Positions 37,713-46,543 of a DNA stretch of 64,000 bases are shown here, one piece after another. The notes beneath the pieces are model-generated. The model was not told the DNA's origin, made no database searches, and worked only from the letters and a program-made list of their open reading frames with translations. The stretch is taken from the NCBI RefSeq assembly GCF_050632745.1, contig NZ_JBODSD010000002.1, positions 496,001 to 560,000 of the forward strand, read 5' to 3'. A program made the position numbers and the translations under genes. The stretch comes from Mumia sp050632745. GTDB taxonomy: Bacteria > Actinomycetota > Actinomycetes > Propionibacteriales > Nocardioidaceae. The number at the start of each line of letters is the position of its first letter. Position 1 is the first letter of the stretch.

Positions 37713-38383
37713 CCGATGGTGACCTTTCTTCCGGCGATGGTCCACCCTCCGCGGACCATCGCTCCGACGGCGTCGACGAGCTGACGACGCTCTGCTTCCT
37801 TGATGCGCTCGGTGAGCGTGTCCTCGCTGTCGTCGTCGAGCACGGGGACGGCGACCTGGGCGATGATCGGCCCGGTGTCGACGCCGTCGTCGACGAAGAA
37901 CAGCGTCGCCCCGGCGACCTTCACCCCGTACGCGAGGGCGTCGCGCGGGCCGTGGATCCCCACGAAGCTCGGCAGGAGCGAGTTGTGGGTGTTGACGTAG
38001 CGGTCGGCGAACGCGGCCAGGAACTCCGCGCCGACCAGCTTGAGGAACCCGGCCGAGACGACCAGGTCCGGTTCGTACGACGCCACGCTCGCGGTCAGCG
38101 CGGCGTCCCACCCGGCCCGGTCCTCGTGGTCACGGACCCGGTGCACGAACGTCGCCGCACCGGCACGCTCGGCGCGCGCCAGCCCCTCGATCCCGTCCCG
38201 GTCGGCGCCAACCGCGACGACCTCGGCCCCGTACGCCGGGTCGGCGCAGGCGTCGAGGAGCGACTGGAGGTTGCTGCCGGACCCGGAGACCAGCACGACC
38301 AGCCGCGCGGGGCGGTCAGTCGGCGGGGGTGGAGTCCGGCGTGTCTGGGCCCGCGGTGGCGGCGGCGTCGTCGTCTGCTCCAC
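37709..38383 (-). CDS. purN: Phosphoribosylglycinamide formyltransferase
   Basis: Transfers formyl from 10-formyl-THF to GAR (224 residues). LVVLVSGSGSNLQ is the phosphate-binding N-terminus of the core; NTHNSLLPSFVGIHG and GATLFFVDDGVDTGPII carry the catalytic residues. The first ~23 residues are a Pro/Thr-rich extension not needed for the fold and encoded inside the end of the upstream DUF6350 gene (68-base overlap). GTG 38383 is chosen because TATCGT lies 7 nt before it; a GTG at 38392 would overlap that box. Couples to purH. Confidence 0.92.
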   Translation of the reverse strand: MEQTTTPPPPRAQTRRTPPPPTDRPARLVVLVSGSGSNLQSLLDACADPAYGAEVVAVGADRDGIEGLARAERAGAATFVHRVRDHEDRAGWDAALTASVASYEPDLVVSAGFLKLVGAEFLAAFADRYVNTHNSLLPSFVGIHGPRDALAYGVKVAGATLFFVDDGVDTGPIIAQVAVPVLDDDSEDTLTERIKEAERRQLVDAVGAMVRGGWTIAGRKVTIG

Positions 38384-39587
38384 GGCGACCACGATAGTGC
38401 GCCACCGCGCCCCCGACCGCGCCGCCCACGGCGAGGACGACGATCGCGAGCGGGACGGCGAGTCCCACGTCAGGGCCGCTGTGACCCAGCCGGCCGGGCC
38501 CGATCGCCCCTCCCGACAGCAGGAGGCCGACCGCGACGGCGGATCCCGCCAGGGCTCCGGAGCCGCCTCCCGCGGTGACGGCCGTCCTGAGGTCGGGCAC
38601 CGACGTCCGGCCCGACCGGGGGGTGACGGCGGCGTACCCGGCGATCGCTCCCGCGACCAGCGGCACCGCGGCGAGGGCGATCAGCCATCCCGGCCGCGGA
38701 CCCGTCGGCGGCAACGCAGCCAGCACAGGCAGACCCGGCACGGCGCCCAGCGTGCTCGAGGTCAACGTGACCGAGGTGCCCGCACCCACGGCGTACCCCG
38801 GGCCGAGGAGGGCGGCGACGTTCCACAGGACGAGGTTCGGCAGGACGAGGAGGCACAGGAGCAGCAGGCCGAGGCCGCCGAGCAGGTCCGGCCGCAGCCC
38901 GTCCCAGAGGGCGCCGGCCGCGTCGAGGCGGACGACGAGACCGCCGAGGACGAGCAGGGCCGCCGTGACGACCAGCACCGCGGCTCCGATCAGCGCCCCC
39001 TGGAGCGCGGAGCGCCCCAGCGGCGGGAGCGCCTCGTACTGGCGTCGTGCGAACCCCGTCCCCTGGGCGCAGCCGGTCGCCCCGAAGAGCGTGCCCACGA
39101 CCAGACCGGCGATCGCGGCGCGCCACGGCTCGACGTGCACCGCCGCCAGCGTCGACCACCAGGCGACGAGGGCCAGGATCCCCGCGTACGCCGCCCCGCA
39201 GGCCGCAGCCGCGCTCGCCACCTCGCGCGCCGAGTCCGCGACGCCGTAGCCGGCGGCCAGCCGCGCCACCGCCCCGTGCAGCAGCCCCACGACCAGGGCG
39301 AGCAGCCCCAGCGGCAGGGCGTTGATGACGGTGTTCCCCACCGCGACGCCGCTGCCGTGCGCCGCCAGCCACCCGATCGCGCCACCGCGCAACGCACCTC
39401 CTGCGGTGCCCGTGTCGGCCGACAGCCACACGACGACGGTGAGCCCGCCGCACAGCAGCAGCCCGACCGCCGCGGCGAGCACGGCACCGGTCGCCCCGGC
39501 CGCCCAGCCGGGCCTCCCGTCCGCGCCGGGGCGCCCTCGGGAGGTGAGCGAAGGAGAAGGCCTCAGAGTCTGGATCATCATCACCAT
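38316..39587 (-). CDS. DUF6350 family polytopic membrane protein
   Basis: Membrane protein of about 423 residues with many hydrophobic helices (about ten), e.g. GAVLAAAVGLLLCGGLTVVV and GLLALVVGLLHGAVARL. It ends in an Asp/Ala/Pro-rich tail. DUF6350 genes often precede purN-purH in this order of actinobacteria; function unknown. Several ATGs cluster at the start (39587, 39581, 39578), and none has a strong RBS. Confidence 0.85.
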   Translation of the reverse strand: MVMMIQTLRPSPSLTSRGRPGADGRPGWAAGATGAVLAAAVGLLLCGGLTVVVWLSADTGTAGGALRGGAIGWLAAHGSGVAVGNTVINALPLGLLALVVGLLHGAVARLAAGYGVADSAREVASAAAACGAAYAGILALVAWWSTLAAVHVEPWRAAIAGLVVGTLFGATGCAQGTGFARRQYEALPPLGRSALQGALIGAAVLVVTAALLVLGGLVVRLDAAGALWDGLRPDLLGGLGLLLLCLLVLPNLVLWNVAALLGPGYAVGAGTSVTLTSSTLGAVPGLPVLAALPPTGPRPGWLIALAAVPLVAGAIAGYAAVTPRSGRTSVPDLRTAVTAGGGSGALAGSAVAVGLLLSGGAIGPGRLGHSGPDVGLAVPLAIVVLAVGGAVGGAVAHYRGRRGADDDAAATAGPDTPDSTPAD

Positions 39588-39694
39588 CGTCCCTGTAGCC
39601 TGGGTCGCCGGGACGGAGGCACGCCGCGCGCGCCGCCAGGGGGACCGCCCGACAGACCGAGCACCGTACCCCCGACCGTAGGGAGATCCGAGTC

Positions 39695-41572
39695 ATGCCG
39701 AAGGTGGAAGAGTTCGACACCTTCTACGACTCCACCAGCCGGTACGTGACGCACCTCACGTACGCCGAGAGCGGAGACCGCGCCCTCACCCAGGAAGCGG
39801 TCACCGAGGCGTACGAGAAGGCGTGGCAGGGCTGGGGCAAGCAGCGTTCCCGTGACCCGCTCGCGTTCGTCCGCGGCGAGGCGTTCCGCCACGCCCGGCT
39901 GGCCCGGGGCACCCGGCCGTGGCGCCGGCGGCACGAGGACGACAGCGACCTGGCGCTCATCGAGGCGCTGCAGGACCTCCCGAGCCGCACGCGGCGCCTG
40001 ATCATCCTCCAGACCCTCGGCGAGCTCGACCTGTCGTCCGCGGCGCGTGACCTGGCCATCACCGACGCGGAGGCGGTCACCGAGACGCAGCAGGCCGTCA
40101 CCGCCCTCGAGCAGGCCCTCGGTCAGAGCATCGGGCAGGTCGAGAGCCGGCTCCTCGGTCTCTCGGAGATCTCCGAGCGCATCACGCTCCCCCGCCCGAG
40201 CGCGATCCGCGCCAAGGCGCGCAAGCGCAGCCGACGCCGTACGCTCGGCGCCGTCGCCGCGGCCACTGCCGCCGTCGTCGCTGCCGGGCTGGCGGTCGCG
40301 CCGGCCTCGCCGATGAGCCAGGCCCAGGCGCAGGAGCGCAACCGCGTCGGCGAGCGGCCCGTCGAGGCCGCCCGCCCCGGCGACGCGGTCACCGCGCGGT
40401 CGCTCCTCAACGCCACCGAGGTCGGCCGGATCAACCCGGCCCGCGACTGGACCACCGTCACCACCTCCGCCGACGAGCCGAGCGGCGACGAGGAGAAGGA
40501 GGCGGCCACCGCCGACACCGCCGCTGCGGAGAGCGCGCGCGCCTCCGAGGGCGACCCGCTGACCTCCTGCGCGCCGCGACGCTTCGCGACCAGCAACCCG
40601 GTCAAGACCTACGTGCGCGAGTTCGAGGCGTACGGGCAGCCCGAGCAGGCGGTCCACGTCCTCGAGGTCGCGCACGACGCCACGGCGGCGCAGCAGGCCT
40701 TCAAGCGCCGGCTGCAGTGGTACGCCGACTGCGCCGTGCCGCGCGTCCAGATCACCTCCGGCACCGCCACGATCGACGGCGCGGCGTCCCCGGTCACGAT
40801 CGTGCGGCTGCGCGAGCTCACCTCGCCGACCCGCACGCTCACGATCGGCCTGATGCAGACCGGCGTGGTCAACACGATGCTCGTGCACCGCACGGACGGC
40901 ACTGCCGCGCCGTCCGTCGTCGCGTTCGGCCAGACCCTCGTCGACGGCATGCGGCTCGCCTGTGCTTCGTCGGGCGGCCCCTGCACGACCTCGACGAAGG
41001 TCGTCGGCGCCCCGCTGCCCCGGACCTCGTCCAACCCCGGCTTCCTCGCCGCCGCCGACCTCCCCCCGGTCGGGGCGCAGACGCAGCCCTGGGCGGGCAC
41101 CGAGCCGAAGGCTCCCAGCGACAACCCCGCCGCCACCATGTGCGACCGGGCCAACTTCCTCACGCGTGGCGTCGCGAAGGCGCGCGGGCGCCTGTACGTC
41201 GTGCCCAACGACAAGGCGGCGCCGCGGACGTTCGGCATCGGGCAGTCCATCGCCACGTTCCGTACCCCGGCGCAGGCGCGCACGTTCGTCCGCGGCCTCG
41301 AGAAGCGGATCGCGAAGTGCGAGGACCGCAACCAGGCGGCCACGGTGGTCGCCGGGAAGGCGGTCCGGGGAGCGGGCTACAGCGGCAAGACGTGGCGGAT
41401 GTCCTTCGAGACCGGCCGCAAGTCGGTGATCAGCTACCGCCTCGCGCTGGTCGTGCGCGGTGCCACGGTCACCGAGGTCGCGCAGTCCGGGACGAAGCGC
41501 GCGGACCTCAGCTCCGCGCAGTTCGTGCAGGTCGCCGACCGCGCCGGTCAGCGCCTCGCGTACTGGCGCTGA
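39695..41572 (+). CDS. Sigma-70-like domain fused to TM helix and duplicated sensor domain
   Basis: Unusual 625-residue membrane protein. Residues 5-70 resemble sigma-70 region 2 (FDTFYDSTSRYV, ALTQEAVTEAYEKAWQGW). Residues 88-135 resemble region 4 (ALQDLPSRTRRLIILQTLGE, then SSAARDLAITDAEAV). A basic stretch (KARKRSRRR) and one TM helix (184-203) follow, then an outside part with two similar ~145-residue domains, each starting with Cys (SCAPRRF near 289; MCDRANF near 480) and containing paired cysteines, like PknH-type sensor domains. It may be an ECF sigma factor tethered to the membrane or a degenerate relative. RBS GGAGATCC before ATG 39695. No separate anti-sigma gene is adjacent. Confidence 0.78.
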   Translation: MPKVEEFDTFYDSTSRYVTHLTYAESGDRALTQEAVTEAYEKAWQGWGKQRSRDPLAFVRGEAFRHARLARGTRPWRRRHEDDSDLALIEALQDLPSRTRRLIILQTLGELDLSSAARDLAITDAEAVTETQQAVTALEQALGQSIGQVESRLLGLSEISERITLPRPSAIRAKARKRSRRRTLGAVAAATAAVVAAGLAVAPASPMSQAQAQERNRVGERPVEAARPGDAVTARSLLNATEVGRINPARDWTTVTTSADEPSGDEEKEAATADTAAAESARASEGDPLTSCAPRRFATSNPVKTYVREFEAYGQPEQAVHVLEVAHDATAAQQAFKRRLQWYADCAVPRVQITSGTATIDGAASPVTIVRLRELTSPTRTLTIGLMQTGVVNTMLVHRTDGTAAPSVVAFGQTLVDGMRLACASSGGPCTTSTKVVGAPLPRTSSNPGFLAAADLPPVGAQTQPWAGTEPKAPSDNPAATMCDRANFLTRGVAKARGRLYVVPNDKAAPRTFGIGQSIATFRTPAQARTFVRGLEKRIAKCEDRNQAATVVAGKAVRGAGYSGKTWRMSFETGRKSVISYRLALVVRGATVTEVAQSGTKRADLSSAQFVQVADRAGQRLAYWR

Positions 41573-41656
41573 CCCCCTCCGACCCCGGGCGGTGAGCCTG
41601 GTCCCACCGCAGGCCTCCGGGGCGCGAGCCCGTACGGCGCCGACCCCGCACACGCA

Positions 41657-41691
41657 GAGGCGCCCCGACCGGCGAGCGGTCGGGGCGCCTC
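41657..41691. terminator. Bidirectional terminator at sucD 3' end
   Basis: Fifteen-bp perfect arms gaggcgccccgaccg (41657-41671) and cggtcggggcgcctc (41677-41691) with a 5-nt loop, between convergent genes. Confidence 0.88.
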
Positions 41692-41706
41692 GTACGAGGT
41701 CCTGCG

Positions 41707-42600
41707 TCAGAGACCCTTGAGGATCTCGCGCATGAGCTCGGCGGTCTCGGACGGCGTCTTGCCGACCTTGACGCCGGCGGCCTCGAGGGCCTCCTTCTTG
41801 GCCTCGGCCGTGCCGGACGAGCCGGACACGATCGCGCCCGCGTGGCCCATCGTCTTGCCCTCCGGGGCGGTGAAGCCCGCGACGTAGCCGACGACCGGCT
41901 TGGTGACGTTGGCCTTGATGTAGGCCGCGGCCCGCTCCTCGGCGTCGCCGCCGATCTCGCCGATCATGACGATCGCCTTGGTCTCGGGGTCGTTCTCGAA
42001 CGCCTCGAGCGCGTCGATGTGGGTCGTGCCGATGACCGGGTCGCCGCCGATGCCGATGGCGGTCGAGAAGCCGTAGTCCGACAGCTCGTACATCATCTGG
42101 TAGGTCAGCGTGCCCGACTTCGACACGAGACCGATCGGGCCCTTGCCCGCGATGGTGTGCGGCGTGATGCCGGCGAGCGACTCCTCCGGCGTGATGATGC
42201 CGGGGCAGTTCGGGCCGATCATGCGGGTCTGCTTGCCCTGCAGGTACGACCAGACCTCGGCCGTGTCCTGGACCGGCACACCCTCGGTGATGACGACGAG
42301 CAGGCCGATGCCGGCGTCGATCGCCTCGACGCAGGCGTCCTTGGTGAAGGCCGGCGGCACGAAGACGACCGACACGTCGGCGCCGGTCTCGGCCATCGCC
42401 TCCTTGACGGTGCCGAACACGGGCAGCTCGACGTCCGCGCCGTCCTTCTTGTGCGTCACCGTGGTGCCGGCCTTGCGGGCGTTGACGCCGCCGACGATGT
42501 TGGAGCCGGCGTCGAGCATCAGGGCGGTGTGCTTGGCACCCATCCCGCCGGTGATGCCCTGGACGATGATCTTGGAGTCCTTGTTCAGGTAGATGGACAT
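41707..42600 (-). CDS. sucD: Succinyl-CoA synthetase alpha subunit
   Basis: Alpha subunit (297 residues) of the TCA enzyme making ATP or GTP from succinyl-CoA. CoA-binding GITGGMGAKHTALML, GPNCPGIITPEES and the active-site His in GKTMGHAGAIVSG are visible. RBS GAGGGGACGAGG before ATG 42600. Follows sucC by 14 nt. Confidence 0.97.
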   Translation of the reverse strand: MSIYLNKDSKIIVQGITGGMGAKHTALMLDAGSNIVGGVNARKAGTTVTHKKDGADVELPVFGTVKEAMAETGADVSVVFVPPAFTKDACVEAIDAGIGLLVVITEGVPVQDTAEVWSYLQGKQTRMIGPNCPGIITPEESLAGITPHTIAGKGPIGLVSKSGTLTYQMMYELSDYGFSTAIGIGGDPVIGTTHIDALEAFENDPETKAIVMIGEIGGDAEERAAAYIKANVTKPVVGYVAGFTAPEGKTMGHAGAIVSGSSGTAEAKKEALEAAGVKVGKTPSETAELMREILKGL

Positions 42601-42614
42601 GTCCTCGTCCCCTC

Positions 42615-43778
42615 TCAGGCGTTCGCCAGCTCGGCGGCCTTGTCGGCCGCGCCGTCCATGGTGTCGACGAGGGTGACCAGCGGGTGGTTGCGCTCGTTCA
42701 AGATCTGCCGGCCGAGCTCGACGTTGTTGCCGTCGAGGCGGACCACGAGCGGCTTGGTCGCCGCGTCGCCGAGCAGGTCGAGAGCGCCCACGATGCCGTT
42801 GGCGACCTCGTCGCACGCCGTGATGCCGCCGAAGACGTTGACGAAGACCGCCTTGACGTCGGGATCGCCGAGGATCACGTCGAGGCCGTTCGCCATCACC
42901 TGGGCGTTGGCGCCGCCACCGATGTCGAGGAAGTTGGCGGGCTTGACGCCGCCGTGGGCCTCGCCGGCGTACGCGACGACGTCGAGGGTCGACATCACGA
43001 GACCTGCACCGTTGCCGATGATGCCGACCTGGCCCTCGAGCTTGACGTAGTTGAGGTCGAGCTCCTTGGCCTTCGCCTCGAGCGGGTTCTCCGCGCTCTT
43101 GTCGACGAACGCCTCGTGCTCGGGGTGACGGAAGTCGGCGTTGTCGTCCAGCGACACCTTGCCGTCGAGGGCCTCGAGCTGGTCCCCGGCGAGACGGGCG
43201 AGCGGGTTGACCTCGACGAGGGTGGCGTCCTCCTCGACGAAGACCTTCCACAGCGCCTGGATCATCGTGACGGCCTGCTCGAAGACGGGCTCCGGGAAGG
43301 CGGCCTCGGTCGCGATCTCACGAGCCTTCGCCTCGTCGACGCCGGTGCCCGGGTCGATCGGGATCTGCTTGACGGCATCGGGGTTGGTCTTGGCGACCTC
43401 CTCGATCTCGACGCCGCCCTCGACCGAGGCGATGCACAGGTACTGGCGGTTCGCGCGGTCGAGCAGGAACGAGAAGTAGTACTCGTCCTCGATGCTGGCA
43501 GCGGGAGCGATCAGGACCCGGTTGACCGTGAGTCCCTTGATCTCCATCCCGAGGATGTCCGCGGCACGGTCACGAGCCTCGGCCGGGGTCGGGGCGAACT
43601 TGACGCCGCCCGCCTTGCCACGGCCGCCGGCCTTGACCTGGGCCTTGACGACGACTGCGCCACCCAGGTCTTCGGCGCCCTGCTGCGCCTCTTCGGGGGT
43701 GTTCGCCACGACGCCGAGCGTCACGGGAACCCCGTGCTTGGCGAAGAGCTCCTTCGCCTGGTACTCCATCAGATCCAC
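42615..43778 (-). CDS. sucC: Succinyl-CoA synthetase beta subunit
   Basis: Beta subunit (387 residues) with an N-terminal ATP-grasp domain (MEYQAKELFAKHGVPV, VKAQVKAGGRGKAGGVK) and C-terminal nucleotide/CoA domain (FLDIGGGANAQVMANGLDVIL). GTG 43778 is used because AAAGGAC lies 9 nt before it and homologues begin at this point. A promoter with TACAGT (43826-43831) and a CRP/GlxR-like site lie upstream. Confidence 0.97.
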   Translation of the reverse strand: MDLMEYQAKELFAKHGVPVTLGVVANTPEEAQQGAEDLGGAVVVKAQVKAGGRGKAGGVKFAPTPAEARDRAADILGMEIKGLTVNRVLIAPAASIEDEYYFSFLLDRANRQYLCIASVEGGVEIEEVAKTNPDAVKQIPIDPGTGVDEAKAREIATEAAFPEPVFEQAVTMIQALWKVFVEEDATLVEVNPLARLAGDQLEALDGKVSLDDNADFRHPEHEAFVDKSAENPLEAKAKELDLNYVKLEGQVGIIGNGAGLVMSTLDVVAYAGEAHGGVKPANFLDIGGGANAQVMANGLDVILGDPDVKAVFVNVFGGITACDEVANGIVGALDLLGDAATKPLVVRLDGNNVELGRQILNERNHPLVTLVDTMDGAADKAAELANA

Positions 43779-43835
43779 GGTGATGCCGTCCTTTGGTACA
43801 GGTACGCTGCCGTACAACCTTTTGGACTGTAGTCC

Positions 43836-43851
43836 CGTGATCCTGGTCACA
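43836..43851. promoter_or_regulatory. CRP/GlxR-like site between sucC and hydrolase
   Basis: CGTGA-TCCTGG-TCACA matches nine of ten defined bases of TGTGA-N6-TCACA. Its centre is 40.5 bases upstream of the hydrolase start codon, where its leaderless mRNA would begin, the usual class II activator position, and lies just upstream of the sucC -10 box, where binding would repress. Confidence 0.65.
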
Positions 43852-43883
43852 GCCTCACGGGGTGCACGGACTACCATCCGCGC

Positions 43884-44837
43884 ATGACCGACGTCGACAG
43901 CCCGTCCTTCCCTGCGCTCGCGTTCAGTGTGCCTTCTTCCGGCGTGACTCTCGCGGCCAACCGGAGCGGGGACCCCGACGGGCCGACGGTCGTGCTGGTC
44001 CACGGCTATCCCGACGACCACCACGTGTGGGACCGCGTCGTACCCCTCCTCGACGACCACGACGTCGTCACCTACGACGTCCGCGGCACCGGCGGCTCGT
44101 CCGCTCCTCGCGACCGCGCCGGCTACCGGGTGGAGCGACTCGTCGACGACCTCGTCGCCGTGCTCGACGCGGTCCGTCCCGACGGCGGCCCGGTCCACCT
44201 GGTCGGCCACGACTGGGGATCGGTGCAGCTGTGGGCGGCGGTCTTCGCCGCCGGCGACGATCCCCGCCTGAAGGGCCGGGTGGCGTCGTACGTCTCCATC
44301 AGCGGGCCGGACCTGCGTCTGTACGGCGCCTACCTGCGGACCGCCCTCCGCGAGCGGCGCTGGAGGCAGCTCGCCGACCAGCTCACCAAGTCGTGGTACA
44401 TCCTCGCGTTCCAGCTGCCCCTCGTCCCCGAGCTGGTCATCCGCCGGGCGACGACTCGCGTACGGCGGACGCTGACGCGGTCGCAGGGCCTGACCGACCA
44501 CCACTGGTCGGGGGACTTCGCGCGCAACGCGGCGAACGGCCTCAACCTGTACCGCGCGAACGCGTTCCGCTCGGCGTCCGCGCCACTCCCCTCGCGCACG
44601 GAGGTCCCGGTGACGCTCGTCGTCCCCACGAAGGACGACTTCCTCTCCCCTTCTCTGTACGACGGGCTGTCACGCCACGCCCCGCACCACACGCGGCACG
44701 AGCTGGACGCCGGCCACTGGGTGCCCTGGACACGTCCGGACGAGGTGGCCGCGGCGGTGCGCGCGACGGTGTCGGCGACCGCCGTCGGGCCGTCCCGGGC
44801 GGCTCGTGAAGAGGGCCCCCGCATGTCCTCGGAGTGA
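43884..44837 (+). CDS. Alpha/beta hydrolase, epoxide hydrolase-like
   Basis: Cytoplasmic hydrolase of 317 residues. HGYPDDHHVWD is the oxyanion-hole HG motif, GHDWGSVQLW carries an Asp nucleophile (as in epoxide hydrolases and dehalogenases), and DAGHWVPW supplies the catalytic His. The lid domain spans about 140-230. TACCAT lies 6 nt before ATG 43884. Substrate unknown. Confidence 0.88.
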   Translation: MTDVDSPSFPALAFSVPSSGVTLAANRSGDPDGPTVVLVHGYPDDHHVWDRVVPLLDDHDVVTYDVRGTGGSSAPRDRAGYRVERLVDDLVAVLDAVRPDGGPVHLVGHDWGSVQLWAAVFAAGDDPRLKGRVASYVSISGPDLRLYGAYLRTALRERRWRQLADQLTKSWYILAFQLPLVPELVIRRATTRVRRTLTRSQGLTDHHWSGDFARNAANGLNLYRANAFRSASAPLPSRTEVPVTLVVPTKDDFLSPSLYDGLSRHAPHHTRHELDAGHWVPWTRPDEVAAAVRATVSATAVGPSRAAREEGPRMSSE

Positions 44838-44852
44838 GACACAGGTCACGGA

Positions 44853-44893
44853 ACGGTGGTCGTCTCCTGCAATCGCGGCGATCCGACCACCGT
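44853..44893 (+). terminator. Terminator after hydrolase gene
   Basis: Ten-bp arms acggtggtcg (44853-44862) and cgaccaccgt (44884-44893) with an inner atcgc/gcgat pairing, starting 16 nt after the stop. Confidence 0.75.
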
Positions 44894-45003
44894 CCTTGAC
44901 CATCTGCCCAAGATGCTGGACAGTGGTCCAGTTGTCACTCTTCGGTAACGGGGGCGCTTCCGCTAGGGTCGACAGCTGACACCCGAACCTGGAGGTTGAG
45001 TCC

Positions 45004-46332
45004 GTGACGTCGCGCCCCGCGCCCAAGCGCCGCGCCGAGAAGCCCAAGAGGGGCATCTCGCGATCCACGGACTCCCCCACCGCCAACGTCTCCGCCAGCA
45101 CGAGCGGGCGCCGAGTAGCAGGCCGTACGGCCTCCCCGGCCGGTGAAGCGACACGCTCCCCGCAGGTCACCCCGACACCGATGCCGGCCTCTCCCGCAGA
45201 GACGACCCTGATCCGCACCGAGATCACCGCGGTCCACACGGAGGTCCCGGCGCATACGGAGGTCAGCCCCCCGCTGACCGCCCTTCCCCAGGCGGCGACC
45301 CCGGTCGGGTTCACCGCCTCGCACGACCCGCACAAGCCCTCGGCCCCGTCCGAGTCCTCGGCCCCCGGCCGCCGCTCGCGTCGCGCGGAGCCGGCCGCAG
45401 AGAGCGCCCCTCGTGAGAGCGCCCCGCCGGTCTCCACCACCTCCTCGTCCTACCGCGGCAAGCGCGCCGCGGAGCTCCCCCCGATCCCCGCCGAGGCGAC
45501 GGCGACGATCGACGCGGTCTCGGAGCACACCACCATCACCGAGCGCCGCTCCGGCGAGCTGCGGGCGTCGCGTCGCGCGACACCGCCCGGCTCGCGCTCC
45601 TCGCGCACCCGCACGCGTGATCGCCGCTTCGGCCTCCCGACGCCGGCCGTCATCGGTGCGGCCGCCCTCGTGGTCGCGGGCTTCGGCGCCGTCGCGATGT
45701 CGTCGGCGAAGCCGCCCGTCATGGAGACCGCCGACTTCAAGGCGCTCTCCGCCGATGCGAGCGGCACCGGCGGCGCGGCGGCGAAGCGCTACGACCCCAA
45801 CAACGTCGACGTGACCCGTGACTTCGACCGCGCCCTGATCGCGAAGCAGGCCGAGCAGCAGGCCGCGCAGCTCAGCTCCGCGCTCGCGCAGCTCGCCGAC
45901 AAGACCGAGGCGCGCTCGAAGGAGATCAAGAAGAACCAGTGGGTCCTCCCGCTGACGGGCTACCGCCTGACCGCGCGCTTCGGCCAGTCGAGCTCGCTGT
46001 GGTCCACGGTCCACACCGGTCTCGACTTCGCCGCCCCGTCGGGCACGCCGCTGGTCGCGATCGCCCGCGGCACGATCACGAGCACCGGCTACGACGGCGC
46101 GTACGGCAACAAGACCGTGCTCACGCTCGAGGACGGCACGGAGATCTGGTACTGCCACCAGTCCTCCATCAAGGCCAGCGTCGGGGACTCGGTCGAGCCC
46201 GGCACGCTGATCGGCTACGTCGGCTCGACCGGCAACGTCACCGGCCCGCACCTCCACCTCGAGGTGCGTCCGACCCCGGACACGCCGGTCGACCCACTGA
46301 CCGCGCTGCGCGAGCACAACGTCAACCCCTGA
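45004..46332 (+). CDS. M23 family metallopeptidase, membrane-anchored
   Basis: Cell-wall endopeptidase of 442 residues. A long (about 210-residue) Ser/Thr/Pro/Arg-rich cytoplasmic region comes first, then one TM helix (213-235), an Ala/Gln-rich coiled-coil-like linker (275-310), and a C-terminal LytM/M23 domain. Zn ligands are His337 and Asp341 in HTGLDFA and His418 in HLHLE (His416 catalytic). The long N-tail lacks any known domain. GTG 45004 follows a GGAGG-containing leader. Confidence 0.9.
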   Translation: MTSRPAPKRRAEKPKRGISRSTDSPTANVSASTSGRRVAGRTASPAGEATRSPQVTPTPMPASPAETTLIRTEITAVHTEVPAHTEVSPPLTALPQAATPVGFTASHDPHKPSAPSESSAPGRRSRRAEPAAESAPRESAPPVSTTSSSYRGKRAAELPPIPAEATATIDAVSEHTTITERRSGELRASRRATPPGSRSSRTRTRDRRFGLPTPAVIGAAALVVAGFGAVAMSSAKPPVMETADFKALSADASGTGGAAAKRYDPNNVDVTRDFDRALIAKQAEQQAAQLSSALAQLADKTEARSKEIKKNQWVLPLTGYRLTARFGQSSSLWSTVHTGLDFAAPSGTPLVAIARGTITSTGYDGAYGNKTVLTLEDGTEIWYCHQSSIKASVGDSVEPGTLIGYVGSTGNVTGPHLHLEVRPTPDTPVDPLTALREHNVNP

Positions 46333-46337
46333 CCCCG

Positions 46338-46403
46338 CGAGCCACTCTCGGCGCACCCGCGAGCCATGTTGCGCGCACTCCCGAGCCACCGTTCGCTGTT
46401 CCT
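46338..46403. repeat. Three degenerate 22-bp tandem repeats
   Basis: cgagcca recurs at 46338, 46360 and 46382, a strict 22-base period. Copies one and two also share gcgcac(c/t)c; the third has diverged. They fill the start of the 211-base gap between the M23 stop and the pcrA stop. Confidence 0.7.
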
Positions 46404-46543
46404 GGCCTCTGGTGGCCGCGGTTTCCCACAAGAGCGAGCTGCTAGGGCCGGCGTGAACCTGCTCGTACGACCTCACGAGCGTCGGACGGGACCGCTTAGC
46501 GACGTCACCCACGAGCGCCAGACGGCGGCCCGCGGGCGAGGAG

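Noticed and set aside
44894..45003. Cyclic di-AMP (ydaO) riboswitch before the M23 gene
   Set aside because: Considered because wall hydrolases often have it; the conserved ydaO core could not be found and space is short.
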